A stretch of 64,000 nucleotides of DNA, taken from Xylocopa sonorina. Taxonomy: Eukaryota; Arthropoda; Insecta; Hymenoptera; Apidae. The notes under the pieces were generated by a model. The model ran no database searches and had not been told where the DNA came from. It was given only the letters and a program-made list of their open reading frames with translations. The position numbers were made by a program, and so were the translations under genes. Position 1 is the first letter of the stretch. Each line of letters starts with the position of its first letter. This document shows positions 48,007 to 61,719 of the stretch, one piece after another. The stretch is from positions 13,384,033 through 13,448,032 of the forward strand of contig NC_135194.1 of the NCBI RefSeq assembly GCF_050948175.1, read 5' to 3'.

Positions 48007-49717
48007 GTAAGCCTCTGATTTCTATCGTTCTGCCCTCACGCTCGAGCGTCGGGTAGTTCCTTTTCAGAGAATTCAGAGCCGAACGACAGGGGGATGGCGG
48101 GGGTGTCTTTTCTCTCCGGCGGCGAGAATCGTTTTTCCACGGTTGTTCCACGGGGCTGGCCCTGACATCGGGCTTCTCGAGGAGTATAAGTTAGATAAAT
48201 AGGGAAGAGAGCGGAATTCCCGAGGAAGTTAAAGAGGAGAACGCCGTGAGAAGTCGGGGCCCGCTGGTAACGTCTACGTGCTCCGTCGACGACTCGCGTT
48301 CATCCTAGAGACGCGGGAGACGTCCCTGCCGGGCGCATAACTAAACTAATTTCCCGACCTCTAAACTCCACCTCCCGACAGGAGAATCCGACCTATCCCC
48401 GGTCTCTCTCCCGCGAACCCTCCGGCGAACGTTGCTTCTTGTCCACGACTTCTCTCGCCGCTTTCTCGTCTCCTCGAGGAGATCGAGTCGGGGCATGATA
48501 GTTTTTCGTCCGCAGAAACGCGTTACCATCGCGTGGCTCTTATTCTTATCGTCGCGACGATCCCCGCCGTATCGACGCTCCCTTTCAAGAGGGAGCCTAA
48601 CGAATTTCACCGGCAGCAATCGCGGAAACCCCGAAGACGACACGATATCTCTCGAAATGCGAGGTTTCCACTGATCACGCTACCGCTAAATCATCGTTCA
48701 CCACCCCCCGGGACCCGGTCCAATCCTTCATCCATGTAAATGAAAGAACAGCATCCGATCGATCAGCGTCACCTGTCGGCCATAGCGGTCCCAAAGACCA
48801 GGTTGTTGCCCTATTCTTTTTCCCCGCTTACAGCCGCGAATTTTATTGCCGTGGCATTGATGAACGACATCGCGGGGCGCCGGGAGCGGGGCTGCGGGGC
48901 GCGTACGCGTAACAATATATCGCGGGTCGCATGCACGGGAACGCGGACGTGCATGTACGCGCGGTACCGAGATATTTCGATGCTCTCCGGGGACATTATC
49001 GAGCGTCGGATTCAAATGAGCCCGGAGCTACTCGGTTTCCACCCTCCCCGCCCCGTAAACCCCCCTCGCGAGGCACAGAGATCTCTCTTCCCCGTTCGAC
49101 GCGATCCTCTCTGTCCCTCGCGAGCTTACCAGCCCTCTCTAGGGACCGACAGCCCTTCGTACCCCGCCAGCGGCGCGTTCCTCCGGCCCTTTGACGCAGT
49201 CCGCGCACCACCACCGCCTCGCGCCCTAGCCAGGGCCGTGTTTAGAAGAACCGTGGAGAGAGCGATCGATTGATTCGATCAAATGCCCGCACAGCGTCCG
49301 TCGCGGCCGATTGTCATCGAAAGTCACAATGGATCGCCCTGCTCCTCTTTCTTTTCACTATTCCCCCCCTCTTTTGCCACGGTATTTTTCGAAAGGGGGT
49401 GGTTCGGAGCTCCTCTGCTGCGTCGCGCGGACACGTCGACGATGTCTCTCTGGTCGAGTTATTATATTCCTCTGAATCGTTCGAACTTGTGGAGTCGATT
49501 CGCGGAAGAGGGAGAGCAGCCCTCTAGCAGAGAGGAAACGTGTCGGTGTTTGCGTAGGCGTGTACGCCTCTGTGTCCTGAGGGACGGTTCGTTCTTTTCG
49601 ACGACCGCCCGTCAAACGCAGGCTCGCGTGAATATTTTAGAGCCGGCGCCGACCGATCCCTGGCTCGAAAGTGGTTCACCTTTAACCAGCCTACTACCCG
49701 CGCCCACTTTTTACCGC

Positions 49718-49735
49718 CTGTCTGTCTGTCTGTCT
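49718..49735. repeat. (CTGT)n microsatellite
   Basis: About 4.5 perfect copies of CTGT. Confidence 0.85.
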
Positions 49736-50352
49736 CTGCTCGTAGACGTCGCGAATCATAGACTGATTATTTGGAATGCGATTGTCATTGAAATTGGAGC
49801 GCGGTTCGATTGTATCTGTTAGTCCAGCGATTTTTCCGATTCCTCGATCTGTCGTCGCGAGTGAATTCGATTCGCTGCGCATTGGCTCGACGGCTACCAT
49901 CTCGTTAACGCGTTGCCTGCGGCCTTGAAAAACGCGCATTTCCACGGATCGAATTGCGTACACGGGAAATGTAATCTAGCCAGGCCGCAATTCCCGTCGA
50001 ACCGATAATCTTCGTCCGGTGGATACCTCTTTGCTACCTGAGTCCGCAAATACGCGAACCGCGAACGCCAGGGCGGTGTGTGCGTGCGCGCGTCGAGAAC
50101 CGTTCCGCTATGACGCGCAAACAGACCGCGCCAGTTTGATTATGGGTCAGTCGTAAATTAACGCCGCCGATGGAGGCCATTGGTCGTTTAATGAGCCGCT
50201 GTCCCGTTCCGTAAGAGCTGGGAACGCGTGAAACCCGGCTCCGCGTAACTCGTGAGGGCCTTAATGGCTTATTGTGAACCAGAACCAGGAGAGAGAAGAG
50301 GACAGTCCTATGCGAAACATTGTGCGAGTCAACTTATTGGCGCAAACGAACC

Positions 50353-50368
50353 CTCTCTCTCTCTCTCT
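50353..50368. repeat. (CT)8 microsatellite
   Basis: Eight perfect CT units followed by TTCTCTCT. Confidence 0.85.
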
Positions 50369-51560
50369 TTCTCTCTATGAAAGGTACTAATTTTTTCGAT
50401 CGGTATTCCACGCGTATCGCGAGGAATAAAGTTTCGTAGAACAGTAGCATTATCGAGCTCCCGTCGCTGGTCGCGTAAAACGGGAAGAGACGTAGGAAAA
50501 AGGGGGTGGAAAATTCGACGAGTCGCGAGCAAAGTGTCTCGGGTGGAACTCGCGTCAGGGCAGGCATCGGTGGAGGAAAACTTGCCACGAGAAGCTGAAG
50601 GGGGAGTGACGTTACGTCGACTAAGCGCCGGCCGAATCCTCGATAAATTCGTAATATCGCCGGCTGTCAGGGCCATTCATCCCCGCGAGTTGCGGCCATT
50701 ACGTAAGAATAGACACGTACCGGGTTGGCGTCGACGCCCGGGGTAGTTTCACGCTCGCGCCAAGTTTATTTCCGCAAGGACCAGGTGCGCGGCGGGTAGG
50801 AAAAAGCCGGAGAAGAAAGGCCGGCGTTTCGAAGGGAAATGTCTTTGAAGTTCCAATTTGTTCGACGCTCCTCGAGCGCGACATGCTTCGAGACGTCGTT
50901 ACGCGAACGCACTGCACGCCCGTGCGACTTACAAAGCCGGCAATTTGCCAAGCATAATACCTCCAGACTATCGAATCGCGTTACGCCTACGATAGGGACC
51001 CGGGTCTACGGAGAAGCCGTTGTTTTCGGCGGAAACTAGCTGTTGAATCGATTAAGGCAGAGATCCACGTGACAAAGAAAACGGTTGGAAATTTAAACTT
51101 CCATCGGCCTTCTTTCGTGGGTACCCCATTTCCGACGCCTCGCGAACACAGAGCCATCAAACCAGCGGTGTAGTTCAATTAGCCGAGAAATCGCACTTTT
51201 CCGCGAGCACAAAGCCTCCTCGAATCGGCGCGCTCGACGACCACCCACCCCTAGACGCGTCTGACGACGGTATAATCCTCGAGGCGTGAAACAAACCCCG
51301 TTCCCCGCGCGGTCAGGACACTTATCCGTCAACAGGCAGAACCAGGTGGAGCTGGAGCTGTCGATCTCAGGTGTCGAAGAAAAGGACACGGATGGAAGTG
51401 CGCTCGAGGGCCAGAGGGACGGGGGCGGTCGCTCACCGATATCGGTTCCGCGTGTGCAAATGAAACCTGGCCAAATTAATTGAACATCCATCTCAATTAC
51501 GAGCCATCGTAGGTGAATACGCGCGGGTTCGACGCCGTCCACGTTCGAGATCTTACCCGG

Positions 51561-51618
51561 CGTGTGTGCAGACGCCCGCATACACGCGCACGCTCGTGTA
51601 TACACGCGTGTCTATACG
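51561..51618. repeat. Alternating purine-pyrimidine tract with 12-bp palindrome
   Basis: The stretch runs through CGTGTGTGCA, CATACACGCGCACG and CGTGTATACACGCGTG, with only brief breaks in purine-pyrimidine alternation. CGTGTATACACG at 51595-51606 is a perfect palindrome. It resembles the tracts at 1761 and 5470 in style. Confidence 0.65.
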
Positions 51619-52634
51619 CACCGCCGCTGGCCGGGGCCGACAATTCCATCCCCGCGGACGATCCGGCCGGACAATGCATCCTGGACAGAATAATTCACAG
51701 GAGCCATTATGGTCGGTCCAGGACAAGGGCTTTATTATTGACTTACGACTAATAGTCACGCTGGTGGATTACGCTCGCGTGTACCCTGCGCCGGTACGCG
51801 CTTGCGTACCACTCTCTTCCTCTTTCCACCTGCCGTCTGCCGATTCCCAACCCCTAACCCCTTAACCGCCCCGCCGTCCCTGTCTCCGTTCGTCGTCCGC
51901 GCGTTTCACTTTCTCCGTCCGCGCCGGCGGGGCCAGGCATTTCCCTCGTCTCTCGACGACGCGGCTTCGATCTATTGCTCATTTCCCAGCGTGCGCTGAT
52001 CGAACGCGCGTTCTGAAACGCGTCTGGGAACCCACCGGTGCCCCACGGTGGCTTCTTGTCCTCTCCTCGCCGCGGCTTCGCGGCTCGTCTGGACCGAGAA
52101 TGGATCGGCCGCCGCGCGTATTCCCTTCCGCGCCCTTCCGTCCGCGCCGCGCAGACGGGATTAGCCCCGTCCCGGGTTCCAGCCGTATCGACGCTCGATT
52201 CTTATTAAGTCGTCGGCGGCTGAGGCATTGCTATTAAGAGGAGAAAGGGAACCTCGGATATCTTTGCGACGCTCCTTTCTAATTTGCCGCCCGGATTCGA
52301 TTATGGAGATTACCGAAAAATTATGCTTCGCCCTCCGCCTTGTTGCCGCGGGATTAACGAGGGGGTGATGGTTGCGGTTCAATCGTCCCTGGGCCTGGAT
52401 CGTCTGCGGTTTTTTTTCCCTTTTCCTTGCGTTTTTATAAGAACAGATACGATTGAAATTACAGGATGGGTAATGTAGTTCGATCATTCGCTCGTTGCAA
52501 GAATATATATTGCTCTTCAAATACTTTAACTGGCCTCCATTACCATCCACCGCATTTACGACTGTCTACGCGTTCGATTTCGCAACGGACCGTTACGAAC
52601 GGCTCCTCGAACCAATGAATTCATTCCATGCTCC

Positions 52635-52648
52635 CTCTCTCTCTCTCT
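52635..52648. repeat. (CT)7 microsatellite
   Basis: Seven CT units within a longer pyrimidine run. Confidence 0.8.
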
Positions 52649-54056
52649 CCTAGTTAATCCGTTTTTTGATACGGCTGATCGATCCACAAAGCAGACGCAT
52701 CGCGTTCTCCTATTCATCAGAATTCGTTCGCCGCGTCACAGTCAGGCTTCCCATTATTCGTAGACCCGCAACAGCCAGCATGCGTCTCCGCGGCCTCGTC
52801 GATCAACCGTCCCCGGTCTGCGCCGCGTTCAATTCGCTCGTGCCTACAATCGATGCACACTCCGTCGACGTTAGAAAAACTCTTCAACATCCACGGGCTG
52901 CCACGGATCCGTCCCTCGGTCCTTGGCGCTCGACGGCTAAGCACTCGACGAATAGGGGTTGATAGCGGCGTTCTAACGCGGCAGAGGAGAGCCGCGCTAA
53001 TCTGTATACCAATCATACGGGCCCGTGGAACGGATCCACCCCAATTGGCCGCCTCTATGCACGCGTCCCTCGCCTCCTCGTGGCTCGCGCCCGGATCCGT
53101 CCGAGCGGATCTTCCGCGCAGCTTCACCGTCCGAACGACGCATTTCCATATTACAGTAAGATTAATTCGGGCCACGAGCCGGGCTTCGGGAAGCGTTGAT
53201 GAAGTTTGGCAGGTGTCCGACGCCCGTCAGCCGCCCCGCTAGCGAGACGTCACTCTCCGTGAGATCGTGCTCTACGAGCAGCAACGCGATTCTCGATTCA
53301 TTCGCCAGTCGAAATCATCCCCAGCCGCTGGCGAGGAATAGTTACGAAGTTGGCCCGGAAAAAAAGCAATTTTTTCCCCCATTTTTCGAGCCTGCACGGC
53401 CCCGAAAACTCTCTTAATTATTTTTAACAACCCGCTGTTTCAAGCGCCCGGGAAATTCACAGCACGGAGGGGCGGGATAAACGAGGGGAACGCGCGTCGA
53501 CGCGCTCTGGCCCAGTAGGGGTGGAAGGGGTCGCAGGCGAAACACGCGGATAGGGTTACTAACGATTTCGATTTTGCACCGGTCAAACTGAGCGTTGGAT
53601 TTCCCGAATGTTTTTTTGATCCGACACGGCCAACTGGTGTGCGTTCGTGCCCGCGCACCCCCACTGGCGGGGGTGTTCCCGGTTGCTTTTGCGAGCGGGG
53701 CGACGCAGGGACGCTCTCTCCCGGTTGCTCCCCAACCGACTATGGACGCCAATCTCCCGTGTAAATCGCGACATATTTCAACGACTGCTGGGGTCGCTCG
53801 CGCATACCCCAGCCTTGGTATTTCCCTTCTGGGAAGCCAATGCGATCGGTCTTACCGCCGTTACTACGCGAACGCCTCGGATAAAGAGTTCCTTCGACTG
53901 TTATTCGGAGAGTTATCGCGTCGATTCGAGTTTCTCTCGTCGAAGTGGCGCGTCGTTGAAGCGATAAGCTTAACGGATTAATAACGGGTTATGAAAATGG
54001 TCACTGAACAGGGTGAAAGACCGATCGAGCGCGTGCTCGACTGATTTCTGTCTGCG

Positions 54057-54078
54057 ATTCGAACGCGGAGGTTCGAAT
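54057..54078. other. Perfect 8-bp stem-loop
   Basis: ATTCGAAC at 54057-54064 and GTTCGAAT at 54071-54078 are exact reverse complements around GCGGAG. It lies in the long kinesin intron. The GTTCGAAT string looks like a tRNA B-box, but no acceptor, D or anticodon arm surrounds it. Confidence 0.4.
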
Positions 54079-56463
54079 TCCGGTCGAACGCTCCGCGGGC
54101 ACGTCGGTCCGTCGACCTGTCCGACCAGCGTCGAATATTCTCGCGGCCCCGATCGAATCGGAATTTATTTATAAGCGAGTAAGTCGGCGAACGAATCACG
54201 GTGCGCTGAACAAAAACCGGATGTCACGCATATGTGGCGGCAGCAATTTTCGGAATTATCGGCTCGTGAACGGGGGTGCTCGCGCGGCCGTTCTCGTAGA
54301 CAGGTCGAAAACGGGGGCGAAAAGCACCCCCTCAGGCCTGTTTGTTTTTGATACCGCTCCCATCGAACGACACCGCGGCGATGTTCCACGCGCCAGCTGC
54401 GTCTACATGCAAATAGGGAACCGCGGCACTTTCCTCCTACGGTCGTATCTTACGTTTCTTACGGGACGAACGTTGCATAGAATTATCGTAACCAGGCTGT
54501 TACGCGTGTCTCGCCAGGCCGCGTTACGGCCTCGCGTTTCGGCTTGTTATCGAAACCCATTGAATACCATGAATCGCCTCCATTCCGCCCTCGCGTACGT
54601 TACACGCTGGCCCGTCCTCTTTATTTCACGACGCTTTTACCATTTCGCGAACGATACGCGCGGATACATTTCACGGTTCTTCCGCAGGCCATGTAATTAT
54701 TTAGATTGCCTGTTTTCGGAATGGAACGTAATCAACGGAACTCGATTTTCGTAACGCCCGCGCAATTAACCGGCCAGTAATTACGCTGACAGATATTATT
54801 CGAGAGACGCGGTTGCCGGGCGAGCATCGTAACCTGATAATTTGAATCCAACGTGATTTTCCGCGAGAGGTACTAACTTCATGAATGTCCATCAGAATGA
54901 CCGATCCGGCCAAGTTCAACTCGCATAAATCATAATACATTTACTCTCGCTGCGCGCAAATAAACGTGTACCTATCCATTTCCGCCAGTAGTCTCGTAAG
55001 AATAGTCGCGTCCAGTATCCTGCCTTCCGATCTGTCTTCCTCCGGATTCTTTCTCAATCCCGTCGCAGTCAGAGAGAAGCTTCGTTCGCGTTTCATCGGG
55101 ATAAGCAAAAGCAGTGGTCTGAGAACGAGAAGAAACTCGGAACCACCAGTCGACGATATCGTCGATTCAAGGAGATGGCGTCGGCTGGAACAGCTGTTTC
55201 GCTCGCCTCGCCAGACCAACACCGCGCCAGGCATCTGGAAACTTGCGAATTAAGAGATTCGCGAAAGAGGGTCATTCGATTATTTCCAGCCATTAAAAGG
55301 GTCCCATGCACACCACCACCGCGTTAACAGCCCATCGCGAACGCCACTCCTTTCCTCGGTAGCTTCCTCTCGAACTTTCTTACACGAGTTTTACATTTCG
55401 TCGCGGAGGGGTGGCGGAGACGGGAGAAGCAAAAAGAAGACAGAAACGGTATTGGTAAAGGGGAAGGGACAGGAGTGGAGAGAGGAGGATGGCTGGAACT
55501 TCTTCCGACGAAGAAGCTTGTCTTGGGCCACGAGCATCGACAACCACCCCTCGGTTCCACCCCCGTTCGACCCTTCTCTCCGTGTCATTGGTATTCCACG
55601 CAGCGGCGCCAATATTGCGTTACTAGAACGCGTCCTGCAAGTGGAATCGACGCGTCGCAGGCTACGATGACACCCGCAGACGCCGTTTGTAAGTCACACC
55701 GCGGTGTCCTCCGCTCCCTTTTAATTTGCACTCGCTAAAATTAATGTCCGCTCCCATTCCCCGCTCTTAATAAAGACGTTGCCTCCGCGGCTCATTCTTT
55801 TCAATCGCCTCTCCAACGGTTTCGTGGAAACGTTTCGAGCAAAATGTGCTCGATCGTTCGCCCTCTTCAATTTTTGATTCGTTTCCTAAATGGTCTACGA
55901 GGGGACAGTAATCTCGTTCGGTTTTCCCTGACTAGGAGTTTTCCGCGTGATTTTTTTTCCAACGACGGAATTGCGATCGTCTCAGGGTCGTACAGTTCGA
56001 AGCTGTCCGACCGGGAGATTCTCGATTCTCTCTAAAATATTCTTCAGCCATCCCCTGCTCTGTTCGAGCTGACAAAAATTCGCGCAATAAAGAATTCCAC
56101 TTAGACGCGTCATCGTAGGAAACGAAATTGAGAGGACGACAGCGGCGGAATATCAAAACTGCAGGAAAAAACTGAATAGAACGCATCCGAATTGAACGCT
56201 TTGCAAAGCGTACGAGCAACCGCCGCCGAGGGGATGTTTTCCGCGCGGCGAACGACGAGCGAACCCTTCGCTCCTCTCAATTCCGAGCGGGATCGCGGAA
56301 TCAAGTGTTTGAGATTATGACGGAGGCTTCGGTCACGTATTTCATTAACCGTGATGCCGTCGGTTCCGCCAGGCAGAGGCGAGCCTAGAGGCGGGGTAGA
56401 GAAGCGAGGGTGGCGGGTCTCTCGAGGGTGCAGGTAGCCGCGAAATATGTTTGCTTTGCGTTA

Positions 56464-56477
56464 CATCCCCGGGGATG
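56464..56477. other. Perfect 14-bp palindrome
   Basis: CATCCCCGGGGATG is its own reverse complement. It lies in the long kinesin intron; no role is evident. Confidence 0.45.
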
Positions 56478-58221
56478 ATCCCGTTATAATTATGAATGTC
56501 CTTGTTGTCCCGCGGACCTCTTCTTCGCCTCTTTCAACCCCTCCCCTCCAACCCTCCTCGTCTTCCCTGAACCGTTAATCCCGCACGGAGGATTCCGACG
56601 CGAGCCTCCGACCGCTTTTCGAGGCCCAACCGAGTCCTTTTTCGCGATTAAAGCGGATAAGTGGTGGGGATCGGCGATTTTCATCGATCGAAATCGTTCT
56701 CAACCCGGGGATGTACGTGTGCCAGCGCCTGGCATTATAGAGGAAATTCGTTCTCTCCGGTACGGTGGGCGTGCGCTTTGAAACGAGCAACGACAGATTG
56801 GAATTACCATATTGGAAGAGGGACTGGACTCCTTATTTCCGTTTCCTTTCGAACGGGGAAGGGAAAAAAAATCGCAGCCCGAAGGATTTCTTCCATCTAA
56901 ATCGCTCGCGTTCCGTTTTACCTACGATTCTTCTCCCGCGTTCCTTGAGAACTATCCCCGCCATTTCTCATCCTTACCCTCTCTCCCTCTCGCCAGGTTT
57001 TCATCTCCCCTTCCCGTCTCACGAGCACGAGATTCATCCGATTCTCGTCCACGAAGATTTCAATCTTGTTTGGCCGAGGTATCGACACATCCTCATCTTC
57101 CTCTCGATATTCTCGACAACCTTCTCCCCCTTTACGCGTTTTCTCTGTCACTCCGACCGCGGCTACGCCGCCCCCTTCCGGCCGCGGGAACGTTTGCTAA
57201 CCCTTGCGAGAGCGAAAGGGAGGACGGTCGATGTCTATATCGATCGGTCAGAACGAATCGAGGCGCGGGCGAGGAGGAAATTCCCGGTTGCTTCCGCAGG
57301 AAATTCGCGGGACCCCCGGAACAGACCGACCCTTCAACGGTCCACGTCCTCGTTCCATTATTTTTCCACCCTCCTTCCCCCGTTACGATATCGAGCATTC
57401 ATTTCATTAAACAATTTCGATATTTAATATTTAAACTGGTTAATGCGAAATAAATCCGCTGGACGTCGAATATTACTCGGAATATATTCACCCGCCATTA
57501 CGTTGGTTATCAAATAAACTTTGCGCACGAGTGCCTGGCGGCTGGCGTTGCGTTAAAACGCGCGTTCGAATCGATACTCTTCGGTCGAGAATGACCACGG
57601 AGCATGATTTAGCGAGGTTATAAGCTCGCGCGATGATAGACAGTCTCAGCCAGGCTCAAGACGGAGGAACAGGAACGAAGATCTGGTTGTCGCGTTCTTT
57701 CCAGGCTCGAGAAAGGACTTTCCCAGTCTATGAATATATTAAAAGCAAACAAAGCCACCCCTCCCGTAATCCTCGCGTCCTTCTCCGTCTCGCGGCCCGC
57801 CTGCGCCGGGCGGACGTAACGCGCGTTTATTAAAACGTCCCGCAAACGCTTTCTTAAGCACTTTAAGTTAAGCTTCGTCGTTACCCTCGAAAGTCCTGGC
57901 TGGGTCGTCCCTCCTGCCCGCGCCACGACTCGCGGAAACGAGAGGAGGCGCAGCACCCCGCGACGATGAAGAGCAATTATAATCGCGTCCATCGTGCTCG
58001 AGAGCGTCTCGCCTGACGTCGTTAAGTAACTTTCCTCTCGAGGCCAACTTCGGATAACCAAATTGGGATCAATTATCGCCGTGCGAGCGGAAAAACAGGA
58101 CCCCATTGTATGGAAACACCGTCATGGTCCTGTTACCCCTGCTCCACCAACTTTGGTCCCATTGTCGACGTCTTTTATCAAACCCTTTGCCTAACGATTT
58201 CTTCCCTTATTCTTTTTTCAG

Positions 58222-58315
58222 ACCGAGATCTGCTCGAGCGCGTTGACGGACGTGATTCACGCGGTGATCAACGGGACGGACGGTTGCCTCTTCTGCTTTG
58301 GACACGCGGGATTAG
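58222..58315 (+). CDS. Kif26: KIF26-family kinesin, internal exon b (helix alpha-1 to P-loop)
   Basis: This 94-bp exon encodes 31 residues plus the first base of a glycine codon. It begins TEICSSALTDVIHAVINGTD, corresponding to the segment before the P-loop, and ends GCLFCFGHAGL, the strand beta-3 and first half of the nucleotide-binding loop. The KIF26 hallmark is FGHxxLGKS where conventional kinesins have YGQTGSGKT/S. The acceptor is a T-rich run ending CAG at 58221 and the donor GTGAGC begins at 58316. The entering phase 0 matches the previous exon. The leaving phase 1 splits the second glycine of the Walker A motif (G-x4-G-K-S) with the exon at 63056. Being under 60 codons and without its own start, it is only visible through homology. 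Confidence 0.93.
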
Positions 58316-59240
58316 GTGAGCACGACTTCAATGGTAATTAATCATCGTTTCAACCAGTCAGATTCTTCTACGTAGAAACAACGCATCGAATGGGTTGACT
58401 GTGGTTTAAATCAAACCTTCGCTCACGCGACAGGACGAGAATTGAATCGAGTAATCTCGGTCGTTCCGCATAAAAAGCGGGTTAAACGTTTTTCCTACTT
58501 CCGCGTGCAACGACAACGTCTCCCCGCTACCGTCTTCCCGGTCGTCCTTTGTTCGACAAAGTTCGACGTCCGCGTAGACAAAACGCCATTGTCTCGCATC
58601 CCCCTTAACGGAACTCGTCCTGCCCGAGCGTGGAAGTAATTACATGAAATATGAATACCTCGAATGGATCCTCGCCGGTCTTATCGTCCTACTGCGCTCC
58701 TTTCCGTCGTGGCTCGCTCGAGCGTTAAGCTGCACCGCGGAGTGGACCCTCCGCGCAATTTACATATGCACGCGCGAAGTGATGGAGGCGCGGGAAAAGA
58801 AAGAAAGAAAGCAAGCTCGAACCCTCTTCAATCTCAAGCTTCGTCTGCGCGGTATTACGTTTGTTGCGCGATGCGTTCGACGAAATGCGTACCAGTGACT
58901 TCCTGTGCGTCGCTCGCGATATTAAAGTTCCATTTTCGAATTTTGCTTACTTTTCGATATTTTTCCGAGCGAAGAACGAGGCGATTCGGTGATAAGAAAT
59001 AGGAGGAGAGAGACGAGGGAGGTTGGGGAACTCGAGACCGCTTCTGGAAACTTGAATTTCTTTCGCTCTAAAGAAGTCTAATACATTATAGAAGCCGCCC
59101 TCGTAGTCGCGAATTAGCCATCCCCCAGGTGAGTCTGCCGCGAAGTCGATTCCTTATTTAGATGTTCCCCAGTCCGTAGCGAAGAAGGGGTGGGCTAAGA
59201 GTCGTCGCGTCCATTTTCACCGTTGGTTTACAGCTTCGTG

Positions 59241-59261
59241 AAGAAGAAGAAGAAGAAGAAG
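59241..59261. repeat. (AAG)7 microsatellite
   Basis: Seven perfect AAG copies, ten bases after a TTTACAG that mimics a splice acceptor. Read as coding it would give a lysine run, but the KIF26 alignment leaves no place for an exon here. Confidence 0.9.
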
Positions 59262-61696
59262 CCCAACCGGGAAGAGGCGCGCGCGAGTTGTTTTACATTT
59301 TGAGTAGTGATATCGAGTTTGCATGCAAATGCGTGATTATGCGGAGGAAACCGAGGGTAAGGAGGGTTTCCTCGGGCTGGCGGATGCCAGGAAAGCGGCA
59401 GAGAAAATGGGGGTGCGAGAATGATGGACGAAAAGGAGCGAAAGGAAACGGGATAATGTATGCTACTGGGACACGACTCTCTCTCCCTTTCACCTCCACC
59501 CCGCTCGCCACCCTTCCACACCCATCTTTCGAATCTTAACGCGCACCGGAGATTATCTTCGCCTCGTCTCTCGCGCCGTGCTTTCAACGGAAATAACTAC
59601 CGAACCGACGGATTTATGGCGAGCCTCCGCGAATAGGAGACCGATTAAAGTTCACTGCCTCGTCCTACCGCGCATCGATTGCGTGACCCACTGCTTTTCT
59701 AGGGTTACCAGTGGAACTCTCCACTTTCAGTATTACCCAGATGGTATTCCTACCGTAGACTAGGAGGATTTCAATTTTTGGTTGAACAATTCGCGAAATT
59801 TTTATACGTAACCGAACGTGCCAATAGTCGAGTCGCAATTTTCCGAGGCATCGCGGCAGCAGTTGCAGGAACAGCGTTTCCGTATCCGACGTCGATCGTT
59901 CGAAATCGCGGGTAGTCCTCGAGGAATCGAGTGAAATTTACCGGGCGGAGAAAAATCAATAGAAAGAAGGGGATGCGCAGGTTAGAAGAGTGGAGGAGAG
60001 TGACGGAGAAAGTCACGAGCGGTAGATAAGAGAGTGTACAGGACGGCCTGGCGAAGATAAAGAAACGGCGGGTGAAGAAAGACGCTGGAAGGAAGCCGAA
60101 CGAGAAGTTTCATCCCCCTCTCGGCACCACGGAGATACTTGAGGCGAGTCCGCGAGCGAAACTGCTTTTGATCATCGCTACGACGACGCACCTCTCTCCC
60201 TTTCTCTTTCTCCTCTCTGTGTGTCACTCCTATCCGCCTCTGTTCTTCCCCCTTTCTTTTGTAGAACGGACTCCCCTAACTCTTTACCTCGCCCCGCCGC
60301 CACCCCACGGTGCTTTGACACAGAGAAGCGCGGGCGAAACGCTAGACAAAAGGACAAGCGGAGAGAGAGAGAAAGAGAGGAGGCGAAATCCGCGAGGGAT
60401 GGCGAGGGTGAAAAAGGAGCGCGCACGCACCGCGGAAACGATCGAGGACGAACCCAGACGATCTTAAAACGGAACGCGTCCTTCTTCCTCCCTCGCGAAG
60501 AGTCTTCGCGTGGGTCCTGTCGAGAACGCGTGCAAGAATCGCGTCGCGGAACCGCGCGACAGACCCGCGGGACCGTTTGAGAGCGACGGAATTTGTTGTA
60601 CAGAAATTTCCACGGTCGGGGAGAGGGTTGGCTACGCGGTGAACAGTCCCGCGCGACGGCCAGACAGTACGGCCTTTTGTACTCTATAACGCGGTGCTAA
60701 TTACTCCGCATCAGACTCCCCGCAGTGCCCTTAAGGTACACACGCTGTCGAACCCTTTCACCGCGAAGAACCACTGAGAAAGCAGATTAACCAACAAAAC
60801 GGCAGTGGAAGAAGAACACGCGCTCTGCGTCTGTCCTGGTAGCTACGCGGACCGCGAACCGCCCCTTTGACATGCAAATACTCGCGATAATTATACCTGC
60901 CCGGGATGATTCGTATCCACCGTTGTTTCAGTCATCGCGCTACGATTCCTTTCGACGGAGATACAAATTCCACGGGTCGTTTCTCTTGCGCGCGAGGAAG
61001 CAGAAATCCGTGTGAAACTAAATCGATACCCGTTCACTCGGCTAATAAAGGTTCAGTTGCGTTTCCGTTTATTTCTCGCGGCTTTTTTTCCGCTTCCCGT
61101 GGATTCTCGAGCAAGTCCTCGACGTTCGATCACGCAGACGTTAGTCAGAACCGAGGAGAGCTTAAATTCCAATCGCTGCATCGACTTTAAAGCACTCGCA
61201 GTGTCGCGATTCTTGCCTTCGTTTTATTCACCGTCGTGGAATTTTTCAGGATCACTTTCGTCCGGTAGATCGCGGGGATTCTTCGAAACGTAATAACTCG
61301 CAACGCGTAGCGACCCAAGTTCTCCCTCTCTGGAAAACTAATCAGGACCGGTTAATCCACGTAACGTTTCTGAATCCAACCGGAAAGTTGACTGAACGTG
61401 GAATGGCTGAGAGCGTCGCCCTTCTTGCCGGTTTCTAATTAAATAACAACATAATTCACCGTGTCTTACGTTAAAACAATTAAATAACGTTTAAGATTCA
61501 GCGACGGCTGCCGGTGCTTTCCCATTATTTCGCCGTTGCCGGCAGCCAACGAGGCCGAAAGAGAGAGCGAACCCCTCAAATTCTTACGCCTTTCGCTTTC
61601 AATTCCCGTCGTCTCCGCTTCCGTTCGTTCTGTCACTTTCGCCCGTTTTCCCATTCCCGCCCCTCCTCTCCTTTATCTTCTCCGCCTTCTTCCTCC

Positions 61697-61719
61697 TTCT
61701 TTCTTTCTTTCTTTCTTTC
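61697..61719. repeat. (TTTC)n microsatellite and T-run
   Basis: Between five and six TTTC units, followed after one G by a T-rich run to 61734. Confidence 0.88.

Larger units (their letters stand above)
48007..58221 (+). other. Intron of Kif26, 10,215 bp
   Basis: GT-AG intron with donor GTAAGC and acceptor TTCTTTTTTCAG. It contains CT microsatellites, a CTGT repeat, an alternating purine-pyrimidine tract near 51561-51618 and small inverted repeats. The open stretches inside (for example two + frames of over 210 codons overlapping at 56765-57453) are mutually overlapping and show no family signature. The segment at 51286-51480 looks mildly exon-like, but KIF26 alignment leaves no room for an exon here. 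I saw no nested gene. Confidence 0.85.

Noticed and set aside
51286..51480. Exon-like segment in the first kinesin intron
   Set aside because: The KIF26 reading frame passes directly from the exon ending at 48006 to the one starting at 58222 with expected family spacing, leaving no place for it. A nested or alternative exon is not excluded.
54060..54085. GGTTCGAATTCC resembling a tRNA B-box
   Set aside because: No T-stem pairing of the right length, no A-box or anticodon stem upstream, and no T-run downstream.
56765..57453. Two + strand open frames of 220 and 213 codons
   Set aside because: They overlap almost completely in different frames within a kinesin intron. Both cannot be coding, and both owe their openness to pyrimidine-rich sequence.
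59231..59300. TTTACAG followed by a lysine-run frame, looking like an exon start
   Set aside because: The exons at 58222-58315 and 63056-63253 join within one glycine codon of the P-loop, so an intervening exon would destroy the motif. The run is an AAG microsatellite.
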